From Chitinophagaceae bacterium (GTDB taxonomy: Bacteria > Bacteroidota > Bacteroidia > Chitinophagales > Chitinophagaceae), in NCBI GenBank assembly GCA_019745155.1, contig JAIETM010000007.1:279657-343656 (forward strand): a stretch of 64,000 nucleotides of DNA, given 5' to 3'. How positions within the stretch are numbered: the first letter of the stretch is position 1; each line of letters opens with the position of its first letter. Under the pieces are notes generated by a model, which saw only the letters and a list, made by a program, of their open reading frames with translations, was not told where the DNA came from and did no database searches. The position numbers were made by a program, and so were the translations under genes. This document shows positions 46,322-55,234 of this stretch, one piece after another.

Positions 46322-48259
46322 TTATAATTTACCTCGCTTGATTTCATCCACCACTCCTGGATCTAATAGGGTAGTGATATCGCCGAGATTTTCTGTTTCA
46401 CCTTCAGCAATCTTGCGCAGAATTCTACGCATGATTTTGCCACTTCTTGTTTTTGGCAGTCCGCTGACAAACTGAATCTTATCCGGCTTAGCAATAGGGC
46501 CTATGATACGTGTTACTGTTTGTAAGATATCTTTTCTTACTAAGTCGCCCGTGCCATGTGTATCCGCACCATGCGAGCCTTGATAAATCACATAAGCATA
46601 AATACCTTGTCCTTTTACTTCATGCGGATAGCCCACTACAGCACTTTCCACCACACCTGAGTGCATATTGATGGCATTTTCCACTTCTGCTGTACCGATG
46701 CGGTGGCCACTCACGTTCAATACATCATCAACGCGACCAGTAATGCGGTAATTACCATCTGCATCTTTTAAAGCGCCATCACCTGTGAAGTATAGGTCTT
46801 CATAAGTTGCGAAATAATTGGTTCTGCATCTTTCATGATCACCATAAGTGGTTCTGATCGTTGATGGCCACGGATGTTTGATACAGAGGTTTCCCTTGAT
46901 GACACCATCCGTCATTTCAGTTACTTCTTTGCCATTTTCATCTACGAGAATGGGTTGAACACCCGGTAAAGGCAGAGTTGCCCAACTGGCTTTATCCGGT
47001 GTAATGCCTGCAAGATTAGAAATCAATACGCCACCCGTTTCTGTTTGCCACCAAGTATCAACGATGGGGCATTTGCCCTTGCCAATATGCTCATGGTACC
47101 AATGCCAGGCTTCTTCGTTGATGGGTTCACCAACCGTACCCAATACTTTCAAGCTGCTGAGGTCGTGGCCATGCACAGGACCCAAACCAAAACCCATCAA
47201 ACTTCTGATAGCCGTTGGTGCTGTGTAGAGAATATTGACTTTGTATTTGTCAACAATATTCCAGAACCTGCCAGCATCAGGCCAGGTAGGTACACCTTCA
47301 AACATCAAAGTGGTAGCACCTGCACTAAGCGGACCGTAGAGAATATAACTGTGTCCGGTAATCCAACCGATATCTGCTGTACAGAAATGAATATCACCCG
47401 GCTGGTATTGAAATACGTTTACAAATGTGTAGTTGGTATAGATCATGTATCCGGCGCATGCATGCACCACACCTTTTGGTTTGCCAGTTGAACCCGAAGT
47501 GTATAGAATGAAAAGCGGATCTTCTGCATCCATGGGTTCTGCTTCAAAATCGTGCAGACCTAGGGTTTCTATTTTTTTCAGTTCATCTTCCCACCACACA
47601 TCGCGTCCTTTAATCATGGAAACCGGTGTGCGTGTTCTGGTACAAACGATTACGCGTTTCACGGTTCTGTTACCAATCAATGCATCATCAATCACACTTT
47701 TCAGTGGAATATCTTTCTGTCCGCGATAAGCACCATCGCAGGTAACAATATATTCTGCTTGTGCATCGTACAAGCGATCAGCAATGCTCTGCGCACTAAA
47801 GCCTCCGAATATCACAGAATGAATGGCGCCAATTCTCGCGCAAGCCAATACAGCAATGGCCAATTCAGGAATCATACCCATATAGATGCAAACGCGATCG
47901 CCCTTTTGCACACCATTGTTCTTAAGCACATGCGCAAACTGACAAACTTTCTCGTACAGTTTTTTATACGTAAGAATGCGGTGATGTTCTTCCGGATCAT
48001 TGGGTTCCCAGATAATAGCTGGGTAGTCTCCGTATTTCTCCAGGTGTCTGTCTAAGCAGTTCTCTGTGATATTCAACTTAGCACCTTTGAACCATTCTAC
48101 TTTGGGTTCCTTGAAATTCCAATCCAGCACATTGTCCCATTTCTGCTTCCACTGAAAGTGTTCGGCAATGCCGGCCCAGAAGCCCGCGGGGTCATCAATG
48201 CTTTGTTGGTATTGCTGGCGGTAATCGTCCAGACTCTTGATCTGATAAGGGTATGACAT
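46322..48259 (-). CDS. acs: Acetyl-CoA synthetase
   Basis: 645 residues, normal Acs length. N-terminal ACAS_N ('SIDDPAGFWAGIAEHFQW'), P-loop 'FILYTSGSTGKPKGVVH', 'WWQTETGGVLIS', hinge motif 'GRVDDVLNVSGHRIGTAE' and the acetylatable catalytic Lys in 'PKTRSGKIMRRILRKIA'. It makes acetyl-CoA from acetate and ATP. It is divergent from an InsA-like regulator candidate, and a second, receiver-fused acyl-CoA synthetase lies 9 kb away in the same locus. An alternative promoter-proximal control through the 126-base gap is likely but not proven. Confidence 0.97.
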   Translation of the reverse strand: MSYPYQIKSLDDYRQQYQQSIDDPAGFWAGIAEHFQWKQKWDNVLDWNFKEPKVEWFKGAKLNITENCLDRHLEKYGDYPAIIWEPNDPEEHHRILTYKKLYEKVCQFAHVLKNNGVQKGDRVCIYMGMIPELAIAVLACARIGAIHSVIFGGFSAQSIADRLYDAQAEYIVTCDGAYRGQKDIPLKSVIDDALIGNRTVKRVIVCTRTRTPVSMIKGRDVWWEDELKKIETLGLHDFEAEPMDAEDPLFILYTSGSTGKPKGVVHACAGYMIYTNYTFVNVFQYQPGDIHFCTADIGWITGHSYILYGPLSAGATTLMFEGVPTWPDAGRFWNIVDKYKVNILYTAPTAIRSLMGFGLGPVHGHDLSSLKVLGTVGEPINEEAWHWYHEHIGKGKCPIVDTWWQTETGGVLISNLAGITPDKASWATLPLPGVQPILVDENGKEVTEMTDGVIKGNLCIKHPWPSTIRTTYGDHERCRTNYFATYEDLYFTGDGALKDADGNYRITGRVDDVLNVSGHRIGTAEVENAINMHSGVVESAVVGYPHEVKGQGIYAYVIYQGSHGADTHGTGDLVRKDILQTVTRIIGPIAKPDKIQFVSGLPKTRSGKIMRRILRKIAEGETENLGDITTLLDPGVVDEIKRGKL

Positions 48260-48333
48260 AACAATCGTTGTTTTAAGGCAGGTCTAAGTACGGATAGAAA
48301 AATCGTAAGAACAAGCCATGAAAACTATATTTT

Positions 48334-48371
48334 GCTAAATAAGTATATTAATGCTAATTTAGTATATACAC
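48334..48371. promoter_or_regulatory. Tandem 19-base degenerate repeats before the InsA-like gene
   Basis: Two adjacent copies beginning GCTAA (48334 and 48353) agree at 13 of the first 17 positions and end with AGTATAT. They lie in the 126-base gap between acs and the InsA-like gene, which fits iterated operator sites for a regulator of this divergent pair. Confidence 0.4.
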
Positions 48372-48385
48372 CTTAGAATAGCCAA

Positions 48386-48808
48386 ATGAAAATACCCAAT
48401 TGTCCCAAATGCAATAGCAATGCCATCACACGAAGTGGTATTGTAAAAGACCGACAGCGTTATGTTTGCAAGGATTGCCATTACTATTTCACAGTAGCTA
48501 AAGAAGGTAAGAGTATCGATCCATATTATGTAATCAAGGCATTACAATTACATATTGAAGGAGTGAGTTATCGGGAGATTGAGCGCATCCTGGGTGTGAG
48601 TCATGTGAGTGTAATGAACTGGGTAAAGAAATACCGCATCAAAGCACCGGAGAACCATGATTACCGACCTACTTATAAAGTGCTCAATCATACCGAACTC
48701 ACTGATTTTTTGTCTGTTGCTGCCAATTTAAAAAACGCTGGCATGATGATTACAGAGCTGGGCGATAAATACATGGTGATTAAATGGCAGCGACTGAAAT
48801 CAGTCTAA
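48386..48808 (+). CDS. Orphan InsA-like zinc-ribbon/HTH protein, probable transcriptional regulator
   Basis: 140 residues. A zinc ribbon with C6-x2-C9 and C28-x2-C31 ('CPKCNSNAITRSG', 'RYVCKDCHYYF') is followed by a homeodomain-like HTH at about 50-80 ('GVSYREIERILGVSHVSVMN'). This is the layout of IS1 InsA. No InsB/DDE transposase, terminal inverted repeat or target duplication is present around it. Its place between divergent acs and the porin-transporter-kinase operon suggests a domesticated DNA-binding protein that regulates short-chain fatty-acid use. A solo IS1 remnant is the alternative. Confidence 0.75.
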   Translation: MKIPNCPKCNSNAITRSGIVKDRQRYVCKDCHYYFTVAKEGKSIDPYYVIKALQLHIEGVSYREIERILGVSHVSVMNWVKKYRIKAPENHDYRPTYKVLNHTELTDFLSVAANLKNAGMMITELGDKYMVIKWQRLKSV

Positions 48809-48922
48809 AAAAACTATCTCTTTACCAAAACTATACCTGTAAAGCAAGATTTCGAAAAGCAACTTGGTAAGTTCGATTAGCGAAAGCGAACCTTAACCCT
48901 TCTAACAACCAAATTGCTTACC

Positions 48923-50320
48923 ATGAAAAAAAGTCTGACTGCAGTAGTCATGCTTTTCCTCGTAACAAGCCTTGTTGAACAGGCTGCTGCGCAGGGAGGC
49001 ACTGACTATGGCAGTGGTATGAAGATCAACTTCGACAAAGACGGGCAGAAATCACTCCGCTTCATTTTCTGGAGCCAGATGTGGGCCCGCAACGTTCAAA
49101 ACAATCCAGGTACTTTAATTAACGGTGAAGCCAAATCATCCACATTCGATGTTGGTGCACGCCGTATTCGTGCATTGGCTTTGGCACAAATCTCTCCGCG
49201 TTACCTCATTCTTGCACATTGGGGTATCAATAACCAAACCATTTTGAATGGTGGTGGTTCGGGTACAACCGGTACTGGTGCTTATGGTGCCGGTAAAAAG
49301 CCACAAATGTTTTTCCATGATGTTTGGAATGAATATGCAGTCATTCCTGCAAAAGATCCAATAACGGGCAAAGCCAATAAGCGTACATTGTATGTGGGTG
49401 CAGGATTGCATTACTGGCATGGTATTTCTCGCATGACTTCTGCCAGTACGTTGAATTTTCTTACCGTAGATGCGCCTATTTTCAACTGGCCATTAATTGA
49501 AAACAGTGATCAGTTTGCACGTCAGTATGGTGTATATGTAAAAGGTGTTATTGGTAAACTGCACTATCAGGCTCATTTGAATAAACCATTTGCTACCAAT
49601 CTTACCCCAACAGCTGGTGCGAATCGTGCAGTAGATAACAATGGTGATCCGGCATTGGCACCGGGTGCTTATCTGGATTATCAATTCTTTGATCAGGAAT
49701 CCAATGTGCTGCCTTTTCGTGTAGGTAGTTATATCGGCACCAAAAAAGTATTCAATATTGGTGCAGGCTTCTACCATAATGCACGTGGTACCAAAAGTTC
49801 TCCTGCAGCAGGTGTTACCAAATCGCACGACATCAGTATCCTCAGCGCAGATGTATTTGCAGATTTGCCCATTGGCGATAAGCAAAAGCATATGGCCGTA
49901 ACGGTATACTCTGTTTTGTATAACTACAATTTCGGACCTAATTACTGGCGCAGTGTGGGTATCATGAATCTTGGTACGGATGATCCTTCTATTCCTGCTT
50001 CTGCAAAAGCCATTGAAGGTCCGGGCGATGCAAGGGTTTTCATGGGTACAGGTAATATCTGGTACACACAAGCCGGATTACTCTTGCCCAAAGGCAAATC
50101 CAATAAAGTGCGTGTACAACCATTTGCAGCGTATGCTTTAAAAAAGTTGGAAGCATTCGACCATAGCTGTCACTATTTCGATGCCGGTTGTAATTTTTAC
50201 TTAGATGGACATCATTCAAAAATGACTTTCCAGTATTCAAGTAGACCAACGCACGACAACAACAAAAAATTACTCCCCAACAAGGGAGAGCTGATTCTGC
50301 AATTCCAAGTTTATCTATAA
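48923..50320 (+). CDS. Outer-membrane porin-like beta-barrel protein
   Basis: 465 residues from the ATG at 48923 (a TTG three codons earlier is unlikely). The signal peptide ends near 'VEQAAAQG'. The mature protein is rich in amphipathic strands ('SLRFIFWSQMWARNVQ', 'QFARQYGVYVKGVIGKLHYQ', 'KMTFQYSSRP') and ends 'ELILQFQVYL', a typical barrel terminus. It begins the operon with the MHS transporter 32 bases downstream, so it probably lets the organic acid cross the outer membrane. The substrate is inferred from context. Confidence 0.8.
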   Translation: MKKSLTAVVMLFLVTSLVEQAAAQGGTDYGSGMKINFDKDGQKSLRFIFWSQMWARNVQNNPGTLINGEAKSSTFDVGARRIRALALAQISPRYLILAHWGINNQTILNGGGSGTTGTGAYGAGKKPQMFFHDVWNEYAVIPAKDPITGKANKRTLYVGAGLHYWHGISRMTSASTLNFLTVDAPIFNWPLIENSDQFARQYGVYVKGVIGKLHYQAHLNKPFATNLTPTAGANRAVDNNGDPALAPGAYLDYQFFDQESNVLPFRVGSYIGTKKVFNIGAGFYHNARGTKSSPAAGVTKSHDISILSADVFADLPIGDKQKHMAVTVYSVLYNYNFGPNYWRSVGIMNLGTDDPSIPASAKAIEGPGDARVFMGTGNIWYTQAGLLLPKGKSNKVRVQPFAAYALKKLEAFDHSCHYFDAGCNFYLDGHHSKMTFQYSSRPTHDNNKKLLPNKGELILQFQVYL

Positions 50321-50352
50321 ACCCTCATCCTTTCATTCATAAAATAACGATT

Positions 50353-51975
50353 ATGCCAACTGAAACAACCAATAGCTTCTCTGCCACTTTTGTACCGGCA
50401 GGTAATGGTGCCAAACCGGATAAGCCGGTGGAAAAAGGCATCTGGAGCGTGATAGGCGCATCCTCTGTAGGTACCCTGATTGAGTGGTACGATTTTTACA
50501 TCTTCGGTTCTCTCGCAATTATCATTTCTGAAAAATTCTTCCCACAAACCAATCCAACAGCAGCTTTTCTTTCCACCTTGGCCACATTCGCTGCAGGTTT
50601 TATCGTAAGACCTTTTGGTGCGCTGGTATTTGGTAGATTAGGTGATATCATCGGCCGTAAATACACTTTCCTGCTCACACTGGTTTTGATGGGTGGTTCC
50701 ACATTCCTGATTGGCTTAATACCTAGTTATGAAAATTTTGCCTGGGCACCGGTGGTGATTCTCTTACTCAGATTGGTGCAAGGCCTTGCATTGGGTGGTG
50801 AATATGGTGGTGCTGCAACTTATGTGGCAGAACATGCGCCTGAACACCGAAGAGGTTATTTCACTAGCTGGATACAAACTACTGCTACACTGGGTTTGTT
50901 TGTATCGCTGGGTGTTATCCTGATTACACGTCAGTCTATGTCGTCTGAAGCATTCAGCGATTGGGGCTGGAGACTGCCTTTCTTGTTGAGCATACTGTTG
51001 GTAATTGTCTCTATCGTGATTCGCATGAAGATGAAAGAATCACCCATGTTCAGTAAACTCAAGAAAGAAGGTAAAACTTCTGTAAACCCCATCAAGGAAA
51101 GCTTTGGTCATAAAACCAATCTGCGCATGGTATTGCTGGCATTGTTTGGTGCTACCATGGGTCAGGGTGTGGTTTGGTATACCGGACAATTCTATGCGCA
51201 GACCTTCCTGCTCAAGACTTGTAATATCAATGATGTGCAGGTAAATACCTGGATTGGTATCGGCCTTCTGCTGGCAACACCTTTCTTTGTGGTCTTTGGT
51301 GCATTGAGTGATCGAATTGGTCGTAAGATCATCATGATGGTAGGTATGTTGGTAGCTATTGTTTCTTACAGACCAATTTTTAACGCCATGTATGATATGG
51401 CTGATGTGAAACAAAAAACAGAGATCGTTGCCAATACACAAGTGGCTACTACAGAAACACCTGATGCCAAAGATGCAACCAAGCTGAAGAAAGTAACTAC
51501 CACGAATAAATCATTCACGGATGGTTCAACGTATAAGGAAATAAAGACGGAGACTTTTGCCTTAAGCGATCCTGCAAAAGCCATTAAATCTGATACCAAG
51601 AAAACCATCACTTTAGCTGAAAGCTATAAGTGGAAGATTATTGGTTATATGTTTATCCTAGTATTATTTGTAACCATGGTCTATGGTCCAATTGCTGCTT
51701 TCTTAGTTGAATTGTTCCCCACCAAGATTCGCTATACATCCATGAGTTTACCTTATCATATTGGTAATGGTGTGTTTGGCGGTTTGGTACCTTTTATTGG
51801 GACACTTATCTACGAATATTCCAAGACAACAAGCAATCCAACTGGTGATCCATTGGCTGGTCTCTGGTATCCGATTGCCATTGCAGCAGTTTGTCTGGTT
51901 ATTGGTACACTATACTTGAGTAACAAGATTGATACCGATGTAAGCGATGAACAAAACGTTTACGTACACGAATAA
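50353..51975 (+). CDS. MFS transporter of the metabolite:H+ symporter (MHS) type
   Basis: 540 residues. MHS hallmarks: 'GTLIEWYDFYIFGSLA', motif A 'GRLGDIIGRKYTF' after TM2 and its repeat 'GALSDRIGRK' after TM8, and 'QGLALGGEYGGAATYVAEHA'. MHS relatives (KgtP, ProP, ShiA types) import organic acids or osmolytes with protons. An unusual 80-residue polar insert, rich in Thr and Lys, lies at about 347-425 between TM9 and TM10, which is the periplasmic side. Position before the SLC5-kinase and the acyl-CoA synthetase suggests uptake of acetate, propionate or a related acid. Confidence 0.9.
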   Translation: MPTETTNSFSATFVPAGNGAKPDKPVEKGIWSVIGASSVGTLIEWYDFYIFGSLAIIISEKFFPQTNPTAAFLSTLATFAAGFIVRPFGALVFGRLGDIIGRKYTFLLTLVLMGGSTFLIGLIPSYENFAWAPVVILLLRLVQGLALGGEYGGAATYVAEHAPEHRRGYFTSWIQTTATLGLFVSLGVILITRQSMSSEAFSDWGWRLPFLLSILLVIVSIVIRMKMKESPMFSKLKKEGKTSVNPIKESFGHKTNLRMVLLALFGATMGQGVVWYTGQFYAQTFLLKTCNINDVQVNTWIGIGLLLATPFFVVFGALSDRIGRKIIMMVGMLVAIVSYRPIFNAMYDMADVKQKTEIVANTQVATTETPDAKDATKLKKVTTTNKSFTDGSTYKEIKTETFALSDPAKAIKSDTKKTITLAESYKWKIIGYMFILVLFVTMVYGPIAAFLVELFPTKIRYTSMSLPYHIGNGVFGGLVPFIGTLIYEYSKTTSNPTGDPLAGLWYPIAIAAVCLVIGTLYLSNKIDTDVSDEQNVYVHE

Positions 51976-52001
51976 ATTCCTTCACCACTCAATAAAAAGA
52001 T

Positions 52002-52238
52002 ATGAATGCGATTAAAAGATTATTAGGCCCTTTCTGGATGCTGCTTGGCCCTGCTGCTATTGTATTCCTGATTTATGAAGCTGCCAAGAAGATTGCAGAA
52101 AAACCCACGCAGGATGTGTACCTGCCTTGGGTGATCATCATCACCATTTTCACACCCATCGCCATTGGCTTTGTAATCTTCGGTTACTATGCCATGAAGG
52201 GAGAGTATGATATGGATCATGGTGAATTGTATGAATAA
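52002..52238 (+). CDS. Small two-helix membrane protein of the acetate/propionate locus
   Basis: 78 residues. Two hydrophobic helices (about 8-25 and 42-64) flank a short charged loop 'AKKIAEKPTQDVYLP', and the C-terminus is acidic ('GEYDMDHGELYE'). It resembles a family of about 80-residue Bacteroidota proteins (possibly DUF6814; recalled, not searched). It follows the MHS transporter by 26 bases and may be an accessory subunit of it. Confidence 0.75.
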   Translation: MNAIKRLLGPFWMLLGPAAIVFLIYEAAKKIAEKPTQDVYLPWVIIITIFTPIAIGFVIFGYYAMKGEYDMDHGELYE

Positions 52239-52319
52239 ACAATTTGGGTGAACATGCTAAAGCGCGGAGTCTTGAACTCCGTGCTTTTTGCGTATATTAA
52301 CTGTATAACCCTTTACCAC

Positions 52320-52532
52320 ATGAAAGAGCGCAAGCGGGAACCAAAACTGGTTTTTATCGCTGTTTTATTTACGCTACTGGTAGGCTATCCTTTTTTGCAG
52401 ATGGCCAGCGCCCCAGACTTAATTCTGGGCATCCCGAAATTATTTGCCTATCTCTTTGTGGTGTGGATATTGCTGATTCTCGCCATCGCTTTTGTGATGC
52501 GCAGTCATAAACGAAAGAAGGAATATGAATAA
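52320..52532 (+). CDS. Small two-helix membrane protein coupled to the SLC5-kinase
   Basis: 70 residues from the ATG at 52320; the frame opens earlier, but that part lacks signs of coding. Two transmembrane helices (about 8-25 and 37-60) lie between basic ends ('MKERKREPK', 'RSHKRKKEYE'). Its stop overlaps the start of the SLC5-histidine kinase gene by eight bases, so translation is probably coupled. Small two-span proteins often accompany SLC5-type transporters (DUF485/DUF4212 style), so an accessory-subunit role is a reasonable inference. No sequence motif proves it. Confidence 0.72.
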   Translation: MKERKREPKLVFIAVLFTLLVGYPFLQMASAPDLILGIPKLFAYLFVVWILLILAIAFVMRSHKRKKEYE

Positions 52533-55224
52533 CTGGCTCATCATATTGTCTTCTTTACTCTACTTGGCTTTGCTCTTTTCAGTAGCCTATTATGCTGAAT
52601 GGCGTTCAGCCATCGGTAAGAGCCTGATCAATAATCCCTATGTATATGCATTGAGTCTTGCTGTGTATTGTACTGCCTGGACTTTCTTTGGCAGCGTAGG
52701 CAGGGCTACAACACATGGAATTGAGTTTTTGTATATCTATATCGGTCCCACCATTATGGCGCCGCTTTTCTGGGTGGTATTCCGCAAATTGATTCGCATC
52801 GTAAAAATGCAGCGCATCAATAGTATTGCTGATTTCATCTCTACACGATACGGAAAGAATATCACATTGGGTATGATCGTGACACTCTTGTGTATCATCG
52901 GTATTATTCCCTATATCGCAATTCAGATCAAAGCCATCAGTAGCGGACTAGACATTTTATTGGATACAGTTCCGCAACAGGGATTGCCTTTATGGAAAGA
53001 CAGTACTGTGTACATCGCACTTGTTTTGGCGGTGTTTGTGATTTTATTCGGCACTAGATCAGTTGATGCTTCGGAGAAGCATGAGGGTATGGTGGCCGCT
53101 ATTGCGTTTGAAAGCATCATTAAAATCATCGCATTTACTGCAGTTGGTTTTTTTGTTACCTATACACTCTTCAATGGCTTCGGAGATATTTTCTCCAAAG
53201 CGGCTGTGCATCCAAAACTGAATAAGCTCTTTACGATTCAGTCGGGCAATACTTATGTGCAATTATTCATGGTGATGCTGCTCAGTATGCTGGCAATTTT
53301 TCTCTTACCACGACAATTTCAGGTAGCTGTATTGGAGAATACCAAAGAGCAACATTTGAAGAAAGCCATGTGGTTATTTCCTTTGTATTTATTGCTCATC
53401 AATGTATTTGTGTTGCCCGTTGCATTTGGCGGTACTTTGTTGTTAGATGGACAATCCTTTCATCCTGATACCTATGTTTTAGCAATTCCCAAAGAAGCAG
53501 GGAAAGACTGGCTCACGATGCTGGTCTTTATTGGTGGTTTTTCTGCAGCCAGCTCTATGGTGATTGTTGAAACCATTGCATTGAGTACCATGGTGAGTAA
53601 TAATATACTTCTGCCCGGCTTGTTTTCTATTGATGCATTCAAAGAAGGCCTGGATCAAAGCATCCGCAAGTTCATTTTGTATACAAGACGCATTAGTATT
53701 CTGCTCATCATTGCATTGGCGCTTGTGTACGACAAACTGATTGCAGGAAGTTTCTCTCTTGTTTCTGTTGGCTTGGTCTCTTTTGCGGCAGTGGCACAAT
53801 TTGCGCCGGCCGTCATTGGCGGTATTTATTGGAAGCAGGCCAACAAAACTGCTGCCATCACCGGTATGTTGATTGGTTTTGCCGTTTGGTTCTATACTAT
53901 GGTGATTCCTTCTATGGCAGGTGCTGGATTATTGCAGCCCGGTTTAATGGAAAAGGGTTTATTCGGTTGGTCATTTCTGAAACCACAAGCTTTATTTGGC
54001 TTAGAGGGCTGGGATACGATTAGTCATGGTACATTCTGGAGTTTGTTTTTCAATACCGGATTTTTTATTGGGCTATCCTTGTTCACACAACCACGCCCGC
54101 AGGAAGTGTATGCAGCAGAAACTTTTGTGGATGTATACAAATATGCATTGCCACTTGATGAAACACAACAATTCTGGAAGGGTAGTGCAGAGATCAAAGA
54201 CTTGTGTAACCTGTTGAATAATTTCATTGGCACAGAACGTACAGAACAGATACTACAATCTTATGCGAGTAAGCATCGAATGTTGTTAACTGGCAAAGCT
54301 GATGCCCACCTGGTAGGTTTTTGCGAAAAGATATTGGCAGGGGCTATTGGCTCTGCTTCAGCACGCATCATGATACGTAGTGTGGTGAAAGAAGCAGACC
54401 TGAGTGTGGATGAAGTGATGAAGATTTTGCGCGAGACACAAGTCATGAAGGAGAGTAACAAGGAATTGAAGAAGCAGCAGGAAGCTTTGCGTAAAGTGAC
54501 TGATGAATTGCAACAGGCGAATGAACAGATGAAACAGATGGATGCGATTAAGGATGAATTTCTCTATACTGTAACCCATGAGTTGAGAACACCTTTGACC
54601 TCCATTCGTGCTTTGAGTGAGATTTTATACGATAATCCTAATTTGCCCTTAGCTGATCAACAGCAATACCTCGAAGCTGTGGTGAAGGAAACAGTCAGGC
54701 TTAGTCATTTGATTACACAGGTCTTGAATCTGGAACGCTATGAGAGTGGTCGCGCAAGACTCAATATCGCTGAGCTCTCTGTTGAAACCATGCTGCAAGA
54801 TGCCATAGCTGGTATCGAACCCATTGCGCAGGAAAAAAAAATACAGATCCAGACAAAACTTGCGCCTTTGGCATTGATACAAGGCGATCGAGATTTGCTC
54901 GCACAGGTATTCACCAATCTGCTGAGTAATGCCGTCAAGTTTGCCAAAACGCATATTCAGGTAATGGCAAAACAGGAAGCAGATTGGCTGCATATTGTTG
55001 TGACGGATGATGGCGCAGGTATTGATCCTGAAGTGCACGAATTGATTTTCGATAAATTCTTTCAGGCCAAAAATCAAACCCTCAAAAAGCCGGAAGGCAG
55101 CGGGTTGGGATTGGCCATTTCGCGACGCATTACTGAAATGCATCGCGGGAAAATTTGGGTGGATAGTGAACCCGGCAAGGGCGCCAGTTTTCATGTGCAG
55201 TTGCCGGTATTGCTGAACGATTAA
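52525..55224 (+). CDS. SLC5 transporter-STAC-histidine kinase (CbrA/CrbS type)
   Basis: 899 residues. Residues 1-520 form an SSS/SLC5 sodium-solute symporter fold with about 13 helices ('WTFFGSVGRATTHGIEFLYI', 'SAASSMVIVETIAL'). Residues about 556-640 are a STAC domain, with the signature 'FCEKILAGAIGSASARIMIR' followed by 'EADLSVDEVMKIL'. A coiled coil then leads to HisKA with H685 ('YTVTHELRTPLTSIRALSE') and HATPase_c with N box 'FTNLLSNAVKF', 'DDGAGID' and 'GSGLGLAISRR'. No PAS domain is present. CrbS kinases sense acetate-linked signals and CbrA histidine/carbon status. The receiver-acyl-CoA synthetase follows 10 bases after and is the obvious partner. Confidence 0.95.
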   Translation: MNNWLIILSSLLYLALLFSVAYYAEWRSAIGKSLINNPYVYALSLAVYCTAWTFFGSVGRATTHGIEFLYIYIGPTIMAPLFWVVFRKLIRIVKMQRINSIADFISTRYGKNITLGMIVTLLCIIGIIPYIAIQIKAISSGLDILLDTVPQQGLPLWKDSTVYIALVLAVFVILFGTRSVDASEKHEGMVAAIAFESIIKIIAFTAVGFFVTYTLFNGFGDIFSKAAVHPKLNKLFTIQSGNTYVQLFMVMLLSMLAIFLLPRQFQVAVLENTKEQHLKKAMWLFPLYLLLINVFVLPVAFGGTLLLDGQSFHPDTYVLAIPKEAGKDWLTMLVFIGGFSAASSMVIVETIALSTMVSNNILLPGLFSIDAFKEGLDQSIRKFILYTRRISILLIIALALVYDKLIAGSFSLVSVGLVSFAAVAQFAPAVIGGIYWKQANKTAAITGMLIGFAVWFYTMVIPSMAGAGLLQPGLMEKGLFGWSFLKPQALFGLEGWDTISHGTFWSLFFNTGFFIGLSLFTQPRPQEVYAAETFVDVYKYALPLDETQQFWKGSAEIKDLCNLLNNFIGTERTEQILQSYASKHRMLLTGKADAHLVGFCEKILAGAIGSASARIMIRSVVKEADLSVDEVMKILRETQVMKESNKELKKQQEALRKVTDELQQANEQMKQMDAIKDEFLYTVTHELRTPLTSIRALSEILYDNPNLPLADQQQYLEAVVKETVRLSHLITQVLNLERYESGRARLNIAELSVETMLQDAIAGIEPIAQEKKIQIQTKLAPLALIQGDRDLLAQVFTNLLSNAVKFAKTHIQVMAKQEADWLHIVVTDDGAGIDPEVHELIFDKFFQAKNQTLKKPEGSGLGLAISRRITEMHRGKIWVDSEPGKGASFHVQLPVLLND

Positions 55225-55234
55225 AACAAGTGTT

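Noticed and set aside
48260..48922. Possible complete IS1-type insertion sequence around the InsA-like gene
   Set aside because: No InsB or DDE gene, no terminal inverted repeats and no target duplication found. The gene sits in an ordered metabolic locus.
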